Assembly (NCBI RefSeq): GCF_002563655.1
Contig: NZ_PDIY01000001.1
Span: 1,088,001 to 1,152,000 of the forward strand
From: Bacillus sp. es.034
Lineage (GTDB): Bacteria; Bacillota; Bacilli; Bacillales; Bacillaceae_B
Length of the DNA stretch: 64,000 bases
Reading direction: 5' to 3'
Positions within the stretch are counted from its first letter, which is position 1; each line of letters opens with the position of its first letter. Shown here in pieces: positions 25,297 through 34,208 of this stretch. The notes under the pieces are model-generated. The model had not been told where the DNA came from. It was given only the letters and a program-made list of their open reading frames with translations, and searched no databases. The position numbers and the translations under genes were made by a program.

Positions 25297-27357
25297 ATGA
25301 AGAAAAAGATTGCGATGCTTGTTGTTACAATGGCGATGGTACTTGTCGTTCCTATGCTGGCATCAGCAGAAAAGAATGTCGTCATTGACCCAGGTCACGG
25401 AGGTTGGGATTCAGGAACATCAGGATTTTCTGGGAATTCAACTGGATTTTATGAAAAGCATGCCAATCTGGCAATCTCGGAGAAATTAAGAGATAAGTTG
25501 AAAGCTGCAGGGTTTAATGTATTTATGACCCGCACAGACAATACGAACTATTTGAGTCTAGAGGAACGTACAAATCTAGCCAATACATTTGCCAAGGGGA
25601 AAAATGATCAGACCGTATTCGTCTCAGTCCATCACAATGCGGCACCTACCAACCCGTATGTAAGTGGATTCGAATCGTATCATTATGATAATAAGTATGC
25701 TTGGGAAGCGGAATATCCACCGGATCCCATTCAAGTGGCCTATGGAAGTGAGTCCAGGAGATTAGCAGAAAGGGTCCATCCAAGTACCTTGAAATCAATC
25801 GGTACTTCAGATAATGGAATGAGGAATAATCAGGCATTCTATGTGATCCGTAATACGCAAATGCCTTCTCTGTTGTTGGAAATGGGCTATATGTCGAACC
25901 CCGCAGAAGAAGGGCTGGTCAAGACATGGTCATTCCAGAATAATGCTGCAGAAGGAATCAAAAATGGGATTGTTTCGTTCTTCAAAGTGTTCGAAGTCTA
26001 CAAGGCAGACGGAAAACGCTTAAAGATCTATGACACGCAGAATGAAGCCGTAGAATATTCGAAATCGCAGGCAAATACATATGTATTTGATAAATATCAG
26101 CAGAAGAAAGTGTATGAGAATCTGAATGAATTCGGTGTCTATCAAAAAGGGAAGGAAAAGCTTAAAACCTACCCGATTAAAGAAGATGCCATAAAGTATG
26201 CCGGAACGCTTGCTAATACTAGAGTAATAGATGAACACACTGAAAAGATCCTTTGGTCTAATTATTTACCCAAAAAATATAGTGTTCAAACCAAAGATGG
26301 AAAAAGCTTATGGTCATATTATGACTTGAAGAGTGCAATCGATTACGCAAAGTGGAAAGCGACGCCTCTTAAAGTGGTCGACATTGATTCCAAAGGCGTC
26401 ATCTGGTCAAGTATCGACGGCGTGTCGATCAATCGCTTTATCAACGATACAAACTTAATCGGCCTCGATCGAATCGAGACGTCCATCAAGGTTTCCAAAG
26501 ACCTTTATCCGAATGGTTTCGCAAGCTCAAAAGCGAAGAAAGCCGTCGTATTGGCAACAGCCTTTGATTTCGCAGATGCACTGTCTGTAGGGCCACTGGC
26601 AGCCCAATTGGATAATGCTCCTATTCTATTGACAGACAAAGGTTATCTGCCATCCGAAGTAGAAAAAGAGCTTGCAAGATTGAATGCTGACGAAGTATTC
26701 ATGATTGGTGGAAAAGGGGCCGTTTCAAATGCGGTTCAGGATCGTTTAGCGAAGCTTGGTCTTAAGGTCACACGATTTGGTGGAGCCGATCGTTATGAAA
26801 CGAACCTGCTCATCAATAAGCAGCTGACGAATGTAAAAGGTGTATTTGCAGCATCCGGTAAGAATTATGCCGATGCCCTGGGTGCCGCACCGATTGCTTC
26901 AGCGAATCAGTGGGCAATTGTGTTAACCGGGAAAGACAGCATCAATTCTTCCGCTCTTTCCTACTTAAAAGGAAAACAAGTGAAGGTACTGGGTGGAGGA
27001 AACGCGATTTCTTCAACCGTCGAACAGTCGATCAAGAAATACTCAACCAACGTGGAAAGACTTTCAGGAGCCGACCGTTACAAAACCCTTGCGAGAGTGC
27101 TGACTGAATTCAAATCAGTCATGGGTTCAGACAAGTTCATCGTTTCGACTGGAACGAATTACCCTGATGCCCTGACAGCTTCTGCCCTTTCCGTGAAAAC
27201 AAAAGCTCCAATCGTCTTAGTCGGCGATTCACTGGATGGTAGACTAGAAGATTTCATTCTTGAATACCAGCCTTCAGGTGGAGTGAAAGAAGTCATCAAA
27301 GTCGGCGGTAAGGTCGATGATTCCATAATTGATAAAATGAAAAATGTCTTGTATTAA
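25297..27357 (+). CDS. lytC: N-acetylmuramoyl-L-alanine amidase (Amidase_3) with three CWB2 repeats, LytC-type
   Basis: Zinc amidase that separates stem peptides from glycan strands, the major autolysin type of B. subtilis. Signal peptide 1-24 (ending ASA). The Amidase_3 domain occupies about 26-225, with zinc ligands His34 (DPGHGGWD), Glu53 (YEKHANLAI) and His112 (SVHHNA), and catalytic Glu195 (LLLEMGYMSN). Residues 230-385 hold about three related segments of 50 residues (EVYKADGKRLKIYD, GVYQKGKEKLKTY, SVQTKDGKSLWSY), each with a conserved A(I/V)xYxK. CWB2 repeats fill about 390-686. In B. subtilis LytC the CWB2 repeats come before the enzyme. Here the enzyme is first. It is followed after 11 bases by a lipoprotein gene, then lytB, and is probably the first gene of that operon. 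Confidence 0.92.
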   Translation: MKKKIAMLVVTMAMVLVVPMLASAEKNVVIDPGHGGWDSGTSGFSGNSTGFYEKHANLAISEKLRDKLKAAGFNVFMTRTDNTNYLSLEERTNLANTFAKGKNDQTVFVSVHHNAAPTNPYVSGFESYHYDNKYAWEAEYPPDPIQVAYGSESRRLAERVHPSTLKSIGTSDNGMRNNQAFYVIRNTQMPSLLLEMGYMSNPAEEGLVKTWSFQNNAAEGIKNGIVSFFKVFEVYKADGKRLKIYDTQNEAVEYSKSQANTYVFDKYQQKKVYENLNEFGVYQKGKEKLKTYPIKEDAIKYAGTLANTRVIDEHTEKILWSNYLPKKYSVQTKDGKSLWSYYDLKSAIDYAKWKATPLKVVDIDSKGVIWSSIDGVSINRFINDTNLIGLDRIETSIKVSKDLYPNGFASSKAKKAVVLATAFDFADALSVGPLAAQLDNAPILLTDKGYLPSEVEKELARLNADEVFMIGGKGAVSNAVQDRLAKLGLKVTRFGGADRYETNLLINKQLTNVKGVFAASGKNYADALGAAPIASANQWAIVLTGKDSINSSALSYLKGKQVKVLGGGNAISSTVEQSIKKYSTNVERLSGADRYKTLARVLTEFKSVMGSDKFIVSTGTNYPDALTASALSVKTKAPIVLVGDSLDGRLEDFILEYQPSGGVKEVIKVGGKVDDSIIDKMKNVLY

Positions 27358-27368
27358 GGAGGACAACC

Positions 27369-28181
27369 ATGTCTAACAGTCGTAAAAATATCTTTCTGAC
27401 GTCACTACTCATCTTGTGTATGACTGTTTTTTCTGCTTGCAGCGCTTCCTCACCGAGTGAGAAAGCGGATAAGAAGGAGCCTGAGAATACAAGTGTAGAA
27501 AAAGAAACATCGTCTGAAGAAGATGCTTCAGTCAATGAAGAAACCGCGGAGGCTCCTGCCGAGCAGGAAGAGGACAGTGAAGCGGAAGAAGAAAACACAG
27601 ATTCAGAAGAACCGGCAGCAGAGGACGATCAGGATTCTTCCTCTGAAAAAGAAAAAGAAGAAGTGAACCTGCTGCTTCAGCAGTTGAAACCTGAAAAGAA
27701 CATGATCAAGACCTTTGAAAATAAAGACTTCAGCTTGACAGAAACGATCGTGGATCACAACGATACACATGTTCAACGTGTATTCAAAGTAGGGGAAATG
27801 GTCACTCTTCAAATCCTTAAATGGAATCAGGATGCCATTCAAGTGGTGTATGAAGAAAGCAGCCCGAAGGATCCGAAAGAAAGCAAGCTAAGTAACTTTA
27901 AACCGAATAAAGAAATGCAGCCGATGGCGGATATCAGCCGAAAAGGTAAGGGGGATACCCCTCAATGGGAAATCATCAGCGAGAATGAAACGCTGGAAGT
28001 CCCATATGACACATTCGAACATGTCGTCGTTGTCCGTAACACGGTGAAAGCCGGTAACAAGAATACCATCAACACCCTTTACTATGCTCCCGGAATCGGC
28101 ATGATCAAGGAAGTATATGAAGAAACCGGTGAAAACGGTAAGAAAATCGAATCAGTCTTGAAAAAAGTAGAAGCTCTTTAA
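27369..28181 (+). CDS. Lipoprotein of unknown function between lytC and lytB
   Basis: A signal peptide ending FSAC places the lipidated Cys at residue 24. An intensely acidic low-complexity stretch (about 27-95, mostly Glu, Ser, Asp and Ala) follows, and then a compact domain (about 100-270). The ribosome binding site AGGAGG is at the end of lytC. The position matches the small lipoprotein LytA of the B. subtilis lytABC operon, but order and size differ, and I see no sequence reason beyond acidity to call it LytA. The folded part has many short beta-strand-like stretches (QRVFKVGEMVTLQIL, NTINTLYYAPGIGMIKEVYEE) and resembles lipoproteins that monitor or carry wall components. Function unknown. 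Confidence 0.7.
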   Translation: MSNSRKNIFLTSLLILCMTVFSACSASSPSEKADKKEPENTSVEKETSSEEDASVNEETAEAPAEQEEDSEAEEENTDSEEPAAEDDQDSSSEKEKEEVNLLLQQLKPEKNMIKTFENKDFSLTETIVDHNDTHVQRVFKVGEMVTLQILKWNQDAIQVVYEESSPKDPKESKLSNFKPNKEMQPMADISRKGKGDTPQWEIISENETLEVPYDTFEHVVVVRNTVKAGNKNTINTLYYAPGIGMIKEVYEETGENGKKIESVLKKVEAL

Positions 28182-28242
28182 TTCATGGGGGTGTCCATAA
28201 CCGGGGCACCTTCCCAACTACATATCGCAAGGAGGAAAACTC

Positions 28243-30507
28243 TTGAAGAAAGCACTATCCATGTTGTTCCTTTCCACGGCACTGGTCGCAGCCCCTCTAA
28301 GCACTCAGGCAGCAGGACAGCCTATCGAGGTGAAACTGCAAAACTATATCGGTAGCAAGACCGCACTTCCCTTTACAACAAATGGTGATTATCAGATTAA
28401 AGGAACGTCCATTTTCATCCAGCCTGGTGCCTCTTATACCATGAAGGTGGAGTCAGGGGATTTATCTCTTTATAAAGGTAGTTCATTGGTGAAAAAGTTC
28501 AGTGGCAATGTGACCATCATTCCGACCATCACAGAATCGATGGACCGCGCCATGACGATCAACGGGAATTCCGAGAAGAAATACTTAGGTGAAGTAGAAT
28601 TTACCGTGGAATCCGGTAAATACGTCCGCCCCGTCAACCATATTAATCTAGAAGACTATTTAAAAGGGGTCGTCCCTGCTGAAATGCCGTCTTCATGGGG
28701 AGCAAACGGTGGATTGGATGCTCTCAAAGCCCAGGCCGTTGCAGCCAGGACATTCGTATTGAAAAAAGGAAACTGGTCCATCTATGATGGTCAAAGCGAT
28801 CAAGTATATAAAGGATACGATTGGGATTCCCATACGACAAAGGCCGTTAATGAAACACAGGGGGAAGTCCTTAAGAACGGCGATAAGTATGCCGAAGCAT
28901 TCTACTCCTCATCTAATGGTGGGAGAGTATTTTCAAACCAAAATGTCTGGGGATCGGCATTGGTTCCTTACCTGCAAACAAAAAAAGACATCTATGATGC
29001 CAAGATCTCTCCTCATGGCGATTGGAATGTCACTCTTTCCAAGTCACAGTTCGACAACAGCGAACTGGATCTTAAGAAACCAGAATCATGGTGGACTGAT
29101 GTAAAGGAAAAGGATCAAACCATCATCTCAAACATGAAAAAGTGGCTGAAAAGCAAAAAAAAGATTGATGAAAAACACGACATCAAAATCGTGGAAATCA
29201 AAGATATGTCATTTGATATCCCGGATGATTCCTTCACGTCAACAGACGTGTTAAAAGGAAAGGTATCCTTCACGTATTATGAAAAAACCGAGGATGACTT
29301 CGTGAAAAATGAAGACGAGACCATCAAGCTTCAAACCAAAACGGTTGACGATACTTCATACAATATCCGTTTCATGCTGGGGACATCCATCATGAAGAGC
29401 CCTTATGTGAAGAGCCTCAACAAAAAGGATGACTCATACATCATCAATGGCGGCGGTTTCGGTCACGGAATCGGTATGAGCCAATACGGTGCATACCAAA
29501 TGTCGAAAGAAGGTAACAACTTCAGGACAATCCTGGGTTATTACTATCCGACAACCAAGGTGAATAGAGAACTTGACCTAGGTGACTATTCCCACGAACT
29601 AGAAGGGATCGACCGTTACGAAACAAGCGTAAGTGTGTCTGGCTACGGTTGGGAAAACCGATCAAAGGCTGTGGTCATCGGACGCGGAGACTTATCGATC
29701 GATGCATTGACAGGAAGTGTCCTCGCGAAGAAGCTGGACTCTCCGTTATTGCTGACCACGTCCAAATCACTTCCGGAGACGGTCCTGAATGAAATCAAAC
29801 GCCTTCAGCCTGAAAAAGTCTACTTACTGGGCGGAAGCAACGCCATCGGTACAAATGTGGAAACACAGTTAAAAGGTCTATCTTTTATCAATGATGGGGA
29901 CATTACCCGCATCAGCGGAAAAGAGCGTTATGAGACAGCAGTCAAAGTGGCGGACGAAATTAACAACAAGGATGAAATCTTTGTCGTGACAAAAGACGAG
30001 AAATCTCCCGATGCCCTGTCCATCGCTTCGTATGCAAGCATGATGCAGATTCCGATTCTGTATACAACTAAGGATACCCTTCATGAAAGTGTAGAAGCAT
30101 ATATGAAGGAAAATGCGATCAAGAACGTAACCATCATCGGAGGCCAATCAGCCGTCTCATCCGGAGTGGAGCGTGAACTAGCTAACCTGGCACCGAATGT
30201 CACACGTGTGTACGGCCTGGATCGTTACCAAACAAGCTTGACGATTGCAGAAAAATACAGTGATCAATTTGAAGAAAAAACATTATTCTTTGCTCGCGGA
30301 GACGTCTTCATCGATGCCCTGCCAGCATCTGCCCTTGCAGCAGCAATGAAATCACCACTCGTCCTGACGCGTAAAGATGCGCTGCCGGATCATGTAGGGG
30401 ACTGGCTGGATAAACGTACCGTTCTCGCCGATACGTACTTCCTCGGAGGTAACGGAGCGATCAACGAAACTGTTCGACGCGATATCCAAGAAGCATTTGC
30501 TGATTGA
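28243..30507 (+). CDS. lytB: SpoIID/LytB-domain protein with three CWB2 repeats (amidase modifier type)
   Basis: Signal peptide 1-24 (ending TQAA). Residues about 25-430 contain the SpoIID/LytB core: LEDYLKGVVPAEMPSSW, LDALKAQAVAARTFVLK, FYSSSNGGRVFSNQNVWG and GGGFGHGIGMSQYGAYQM. In SpoIID this core is a lytic transglycosylase acting on denuded glycan, and in B. subtilis LytB modifies LytC activity. A Glu in the VPAEMP motif matches the catalytic Glu of SpoIID. Three CWB2 repeats follow (ELEGIDRYETS, RISGKERYETA, RVYGLDRYQTS). The start is TTG 28243 with AAGGAGG upstream. It completes an operon with lytC and the lipoprotein gene. Confidence 0.9.
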   Translation: MKKALSMLFLSTALVAAPLSTQAAGQPIEVKLQNYIGSKTALPFTTNGDYQIKGTSIFIQPGASYTMKVESGDLSLYKGSSLVKKFSGNVTIIPTITESMDRAMTINGNSEKKYLGEVEFTVESGKYVRPVNHINLEDYLKGVVPAEMPSSWGANGGLDALKAQAVAARTFVLKKGNWSIYDGQSDQVYKGYDWDSHTTKAVNETQGEVLKNGDKYAEAFYSSSNGGRVFSNQNVWGSALVPYLQTKKDIYDAKISPHGDWNVTLSKSQFDNSELDLKKPESWWTDVKEKDQTIISNMKKWLKSKKKIDEKHDIKIVEIKDMSFDIPDDSFTSTDVLKGKVSFTYYEKTEDDFVKNEDETIKLQTKTVDDTSYNIRFMLGTSIMKSPYVKSLNKKDDSYIINGGGFGHGIGMSQYGAYQMSKEGNNFRTILGYYYPTTKVNRELDLGDYSHELEGIDRYETSVSVSGYGWENRSKAVVIGRGDLSIDALTGSVLAKKLDSPLLLTTSKSLPETVLNEIKRLQPEKVYLLGGSNAIGTNVETQLKGLSFINDGDITRISGKERYETAVKVADEINNKDEIFVVTKDEKSPDALSIASYASMMQIPILYTTKDTLHESVEAYMKENAIKNVTIIGGQSAVSSGVERELANLAPNVTRVYGLDRYQTSLTIAEKYSDQFEEKTLFFARGDVFIDALPASALAAAMKSPLVLTRKDALPDHVGDWLDKRTVLADTYFLGGNGAINETVRRDIQEAFAD

Positions 30508-30544
30508 TTTGAATCTCGAATACAAAAACTTATTGAACACACAA

Positions 30545-30588
30545 ATGAGCAGTCTTATTCGTAACTGAATGAGGCTGTTTCTTTTCTA
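30545..30588 (+). terminator. Terminator of the lytC-lytB operon
   Basis: AGCAGTCTTATTC/GAATGAGGCTGTT, a 13-bp stem with three wobble pairs and a six-base loop, followed by TCTTTT. Confidence 0.65.
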
Positions 30589-30618
30589 TTATTTTGAGTG
30601 TCTTTTGAGTGTTTTAAA

Positions 30619-30806
30619 TTAGCGGAATATTTCCGGTTATCTTGCAGAATAGAGTTGGGATCGGGTGATATAAGCGGAGCTTTTCCGGTTAAGGCAAGAT
30701 AAAGATGGTCTATTTTCATGCTTTTGAAGAAATAGCCGGAATAATTCCTTCTATTTCTCAATATTTTGATCATTATTTTTCAATAAGCGGAATTTCTCCG
30801 ATTATT
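30619..30806. repeat. Four dispersed copies of a small imperfect palindrome (TWAGCGGAA...TTCCG)
   Basis: Copies begin at 30621, 30673, 30734 and 30786, separated by 52, 61 and 52 bases. The core CGGAA-tat-TTCCG is best in the first copy. The others keep GGA and TCC arms with changed loops. Confidence 0.55.
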
Positions 30807-31334
30807 ATTTGGGATGGGGGTTCTTTCTTGAACGGATTTCTTCTTTAGATTGTCTGTTTTAGTAGGGAAAGTGTTCCTGGAGGGGGAGTCAGAGCCATCT
30901 GAGAGTCAGGCTCCTTTAATGGGTTCATCCTCGCAGAACAATCCCACGAAATTCCAAATAATCATGCCACCATGTCGAAAAATCTTTACCCGTCTCTACC
31001 ACCATACTCTTCCGGATCACAAATCCCTCTTTTCAAGAACTTTCTTTACCCGAATCCATACAAAATGGAACACTATCCCAGAATTATGACTATAAAACAA
31101 GTTTGTAACACATATTTAACATATAGGAATTTATAAAAGTCTGTCCTTTTCACAGTGTTCCCAACGAAGAGACAGCCTTAGGGACACATGGAACAAAGCA
31201 TTTTCAAATGACCGGTTTTCATGTATAATTTTTTATTGTTGTTCAATTATCGATACTTAACAGGGTGCGTCCCTTTTTATATAAGAAAAGCTGACATGAA
31301 AGAGACGATAGTCCTCACAGGGAAGGAGTTTGTA

Positions 31335-31688
31335 ATGAAGAAACAGTTTGCTGCTCTATTAATGTTGACCACGATCCTGATCAGTGGGTGCGGGGATCAG
31401 CCATTGAAATTCAGAAATCTATTGGAAGCCGATCAATATATCCGCAATAATATTGAAAATACGGATTGGAATACCTTTAAGCTTATGCTGAGTCCGGATA
31501 ATACAGTGACGGAGACGGATTTCAATTATCTCAAGGAGAAACTTACTTCTCAGCACAAGAGTTATTTTCACACCGAAGCCGTCGATAGATTCTATCGTTT
31601 CAATAAACAGAATGAGCTGGTGTATATGACAGAGTGGGAGAAGAAAGACGGAATTCTCCTGTTAAAAGATATAGATTATATTCAATAA
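31335..31688 (+). CDS. Small lipoprotein of unknown function
   Basis: About 117 residues. Start ATG 31335 is chosen because AAGGAG lies eight bases upstream and the protein then begins with a proper lipoprotein signal (MKKQFAALLMLTTILISGC). An in-frame start at 31221 would add a tail with no signal peptide. The mature part is about 100 residues with charged and aromatic positions (LLEADQYIRNNIENTDWNTF, FYRFNKQNELVYMTEW), possibly a small alpha/beta fold. It is probably co-transcribed with the downstream polymerase gene, 26 bases away, so it may work in polymer export or in sensing at the membrane. Family not recognised. Confidence 0.7.
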   Translation: MKKQFAALLMLTTILISGCGDQPLKFRNLLEADQYIRNNIENTDWNTFKLMLSPDNTVTETDFNYLKEKLTSQHKSYFHTEAVDRFYRFNKQNELVYMTEWEKKDGILLLKDIDYIQ

Positions 31689-31714
31689 ACTAAAAAGACA
31701 ATGAGGAGTTTAGT

Positions 31715-33082
31715 ATGAATTTTTCCACACTCATGAACAAGTATGAGCCGAGGCTGAAGCAGATCATCTTGATTTTAGTGGCCGGATATTTGTTCTTCGC
31801 GCAGTTCTCTACTCAAGCAAAATACATTAAGCTGCTACCTGTACCGGTTCCGGCGGTATTGACATTGGGAGTCGGGGGATTATTATTTCTCTACTACTTG
31901 CTCAATCGAAAAAAATTAACGCAAACCTCTGAGTTTGATAAGTATTTGAAACGTTTCCTGCTCCTATTCCTGATTTCATTGGGACTGGCCGTACTATCTG
32001 CCTTTTATACGGCTACAGTATTAAATAGTGTAGAATATATGAACTATCTGAAAAGCTCCATGATCACGCGGATCGCTTACTATATCAGCTTTTTCATGTT
32101 TGTTTATTTCGGCTACCGCCTTCTCGTCAATGAGCCGAAGGATAGTAAGAGCATCATCAAAGTCTACCCGCTGTCGATCACTCTTCTAGTGGCGGTGGCA
32201 TTTTGGCAGCTGGCTTATTTCATATTTAATATTCCTTTCCTGAATTTGAACACGCGATCCTTCGTTCACAGCGTGGAAGGAGTAACCCTGTTCGATTTCA
32301 GGATCACGTCCTTCACCAATGAACCGAGCTATATGGGACCATTCCTGATAGACCTGATCATCCTCGGTTATCTTGTCGTGAAGCGTAAATGGGTCTATGC
32401 CGTCGCGTTGCTTCTGCCGACTCTTTTCATCCTGGCTTTCACTTTCTCAGTGAGTGCCTACTTTAATCTTGTCCTTGTCATCGGATTCTTGATGGTCTAT
32501 CTCATGTTCCATCCAAGATTCCCGAAAAAGATCCTCTGGATGATTCCACTTGTCGCCATTATCGGAATCGCCGGTCTATATCTTGTGAATCCTGATCTTC
32601 TGGCCAAATTCTTCTCACCTATTTGGGGGAGAAGGGATAATCTATTCGATCCCGCACAATCGAGCCGGATCTATATGTACGTCATGCCTTTTAAATGGTT
32701 GTTCGACCATTCCATCGTTTCAGGGTTATTTGGATACGGTCCGGGAGCCTATGAATTCCTGGCAGGCACGAAGATCGTCCCACATACTCAGATGAGCCTG
32801 GCGATATCCGCCAATAATATGTTCATCGATGTTTTATTCGAACAAGGAGTAGTAGGACTTCTCCTTTTACTCGCAGGTCTTTTATCCATCGCCGTTTTCC
32901 TATTAAAGAACGGGATGAAAAATATGTACTACTTCATTGCATTGACGGAGTACTTTCACCTGATGGTCACATCCTTATACAGAGCGGACTATGTAACACC
33001 AAGATTCTGGGCAGTTCTATTAATCATCGCCGTGCTGGTGAAACTCGGTGAAATGAAGCACAAGCAAAATGTAACGGAGTGA
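31715..33082 (+). CDS. O-antigen ligase/polymerase-like membrane protein (Wzy/WaaL type)
   Basis: A 455-residue integral membrane protein with about 11-12 hydrophobic segments and the long outer loop typical of Wzy_C family members. The loop after TM9, with FSPIWGRRDNLFDPAQSSRIYMYVM, keeps the basic and Asn/Arg positions usual in polymerases, and GYGPGAYEF follows. It would join flipped repeat units into a longer chain on the outer face. GAGGAG precedes ATG 31715. It overlaps the next gene region and probably forms a three-gene operon with the lipoprotein before and the membrane protein after. These families share little sequence, so polymerase versus ligase cannot be settled. Confidence 0.82.
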   Translation: MNFSTLMNKYEPRLKQIILILVAGYLFFAQFSTQAKYIKLLPVPVPAVLTLGVGGLLFLYYLLNRKKLTQTSEFDKYLKRFLLLFLISLGLAVLSAFYTATVLNSVEYMNYLKSSMITRIAYYISFFMFVYFGYRLLVNEPKDSKSIIKVYPLSITLLVAVAFWQLAYFIFNIPFLNLNTRSFVHSVEGVTLFDFRITSFTNEPSYMGPFLIDLIILGYLVVKRKWVYAVALLLPTLFILAFTFSVSAYFNLVLVIGFLMVYLMFHPRFPKKILWMIPLVAIIGIAGLYLVNPDLLAKFFSPIWGRRDNLFDPAQSSRIYMYVMPFKWLFDHSIVSGLFGYGPGAYEFLAGTKIVPHTQMSLAISANNMFIDVLFEQGVVGLLLLLAGLLSIAVFLLKNGMKNMYYFIALTEYFHLMVTSLYRADYVTPRFWAVLLIIAVLVKLGEMKHKQNVTE

Positions 33083-33087
33083 TACAG

Positions 33088-34056
33088 TTGAGTTCATATA
33101 AAATCTTTCTATCATATTTGATCTTTGTGGTTCTTTTGTTCGGCATTGTCGTTGGCGTGAAAACAAAAGAGGTGCAAAAAAGTGAATATAAATCGGTCGG
33201 AAATGAATATTCACTCCTGAACTTTGGCTTGGGGGAACGGTATCAGGAAGTGTCCAAGGTCATGAAAGATCCCGACTCCAAGGATGAAGTACTGGATGAC
33301 GCCAAACAGAAGCTCCGCGTTCATTTTACCGGCGGCGAAGCGGACTATTTGATTACATCCAATAAAAAATTCAAGATCGAAAAGACGATCAACGTAGGAG
33401 ATGATCTTGAAAAGGTCATCGATAACCATTTGGAATTGGACCTTTTCGAATACAAAGCAGATGAAGCGGATGAACAGTCCTATGTCTATATGATCGTGGA
33501 CGAACAAAGCGTCGTATTTGAAGTGAAAGAAGGAAAAATCGCAAAAATCCTGCTTGCCCAAGAGGAAATCCCGGTTGTTGAACTGATCGGTGCCCTTAAT
33601 GAGGATCTGGCAACAGATGAATTTCTGGAGATGACCGATGAGGAGCTTCTGGATAAATCCAAAAAGCTCAGCTTCCGGATCGACTACGAGAAAAACAATC
33701 GGAAAGTACTTTCAGATGAATTCCAGCAATATCTCGATGCAGGTCTTTTACCGGAAACCCCTCTTCCAATCGGATATTCAGAGAAGAACTTATTCGGTAA
33801 ATACGGTGAACCCGTATACATCTTCGAAGGGAAAGGCGATGTCGAATTCTTCTATTACTACAAACAGTTCAACGCATTTGTAGGATACAACGAAGATAAA
33901 CGACTCATCGAAATCAAGTTCCCGGTCAATATCCCTGCAGATGAATTTGAAAAGATCCATGGCGATCTTGAAAATGACCTGGATCTCGGTGATAACGAAC
34001 TGAAGCTAACCGAAGAAAATGGAATGATTACGGAAATCATTTTAAAAGAGAAGTGA
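33088..34056 (+). CDS. Membrane-anchored extracellular protein of unknown function
   Basis: About 322 residues: one N-terminal membrane segment (about 5-23) and then a soluble part outside the cell. TTG 33088 is preferred because GGAGTGA lies five bases upstream. A GTG at 33079 overlaps the stop of the polymerase gene but lacks a spaced ribosome binding site. The soluble part seems to contain two related halves, each with a short (D/E)xLG(D/E)-like start and a YIFEGKG or YLITSNK beta-hairpin, loosely like repeats of the SmpA/PASTA-sized class. Translation is coupled to the polymerase gene, so a role in polymer assembly or its regulation is likely. Not recognised. Confidence 0.7.
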   Translation: MSSYKIFLSYLIFVVLLFGIVVGVKTKEVQKSEYKSVGNEYSLLNFGLGERYQEVSKVMKDPDSKDEVLDDAKQKLRVHFTGGEADYLITSNKKFKIEKTINVGDDLEKVIDNHLELDLFEYKADEADEQSYVYMIVDEQSVVFEVKEGKIAKILLAQEEIPVVELIGALNEDLATDEFLEMTDEELLDKSKKLSFRIDYEKNNRKVLSDEFQQYLDAGLLPETPLPIGYSEKNLFGKYGEPVYIFEGKGDVEFFYYYKQFNAFVGYNEDKRLIEIKFPVNIPADEFEKIHGDLENDLDLGDNELKLTEENGMITEIILKEK

Positions 34057-34058
34057 TG

Positions 34059-34093
34059 GAAAAGGTGCAGCCTGGATGGGCTGCACCTTTTTC
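34059..34093 (+). terminator. Terminator of the polymerase operon
   Basis: AAAGGTGCAGCC/GGCTGCACCTTT perfect 12-bp stem with loop TGGATG and a T-run. Confidence 0.9.
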
Positions 34094-34152
34094 TAGCTTT
34101 GATGAGGTAACTGGTGAGACGGTCCCGTAAAGGAAATTCGACCCTAAACCAC

Positions 34153-34194
34153 AAAAAAAGAAGCAGACACCCCTACCAGGCATCTGCTTCTTTT
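34153..34194 (-). terminator. Terminator of the GT2 glycosyltransferase gene
   Basis: AAGAAGCAGA/TCTGCTTCTT arms (34158-34167 and 34183-34192). A T-run follows on the minus strand. Confidence 0.75.
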
Positions 34195-34208
34195 AAACGA
34201 GTCCATTC

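Larger units (their letters stand above)
30508..31334. other. Intergenic region of about 0.8 kb with spaced repeats
   Basis: It holds the lytB terminator and four copies of a GCGGAA/TTCCG element, then sequence with no convincing gene. The ATG and ribosome binding site of the next lipoprotein gene lie at its end. One open frame at 30850 has no ribosome binding site or codon structure to support it. Confidence 0.6.

Noticed and set aside
30850..31089. Plus-strand open frame of 79 codons
   Set aside because: No ribosome binding site, low-complexity composition and no motif.
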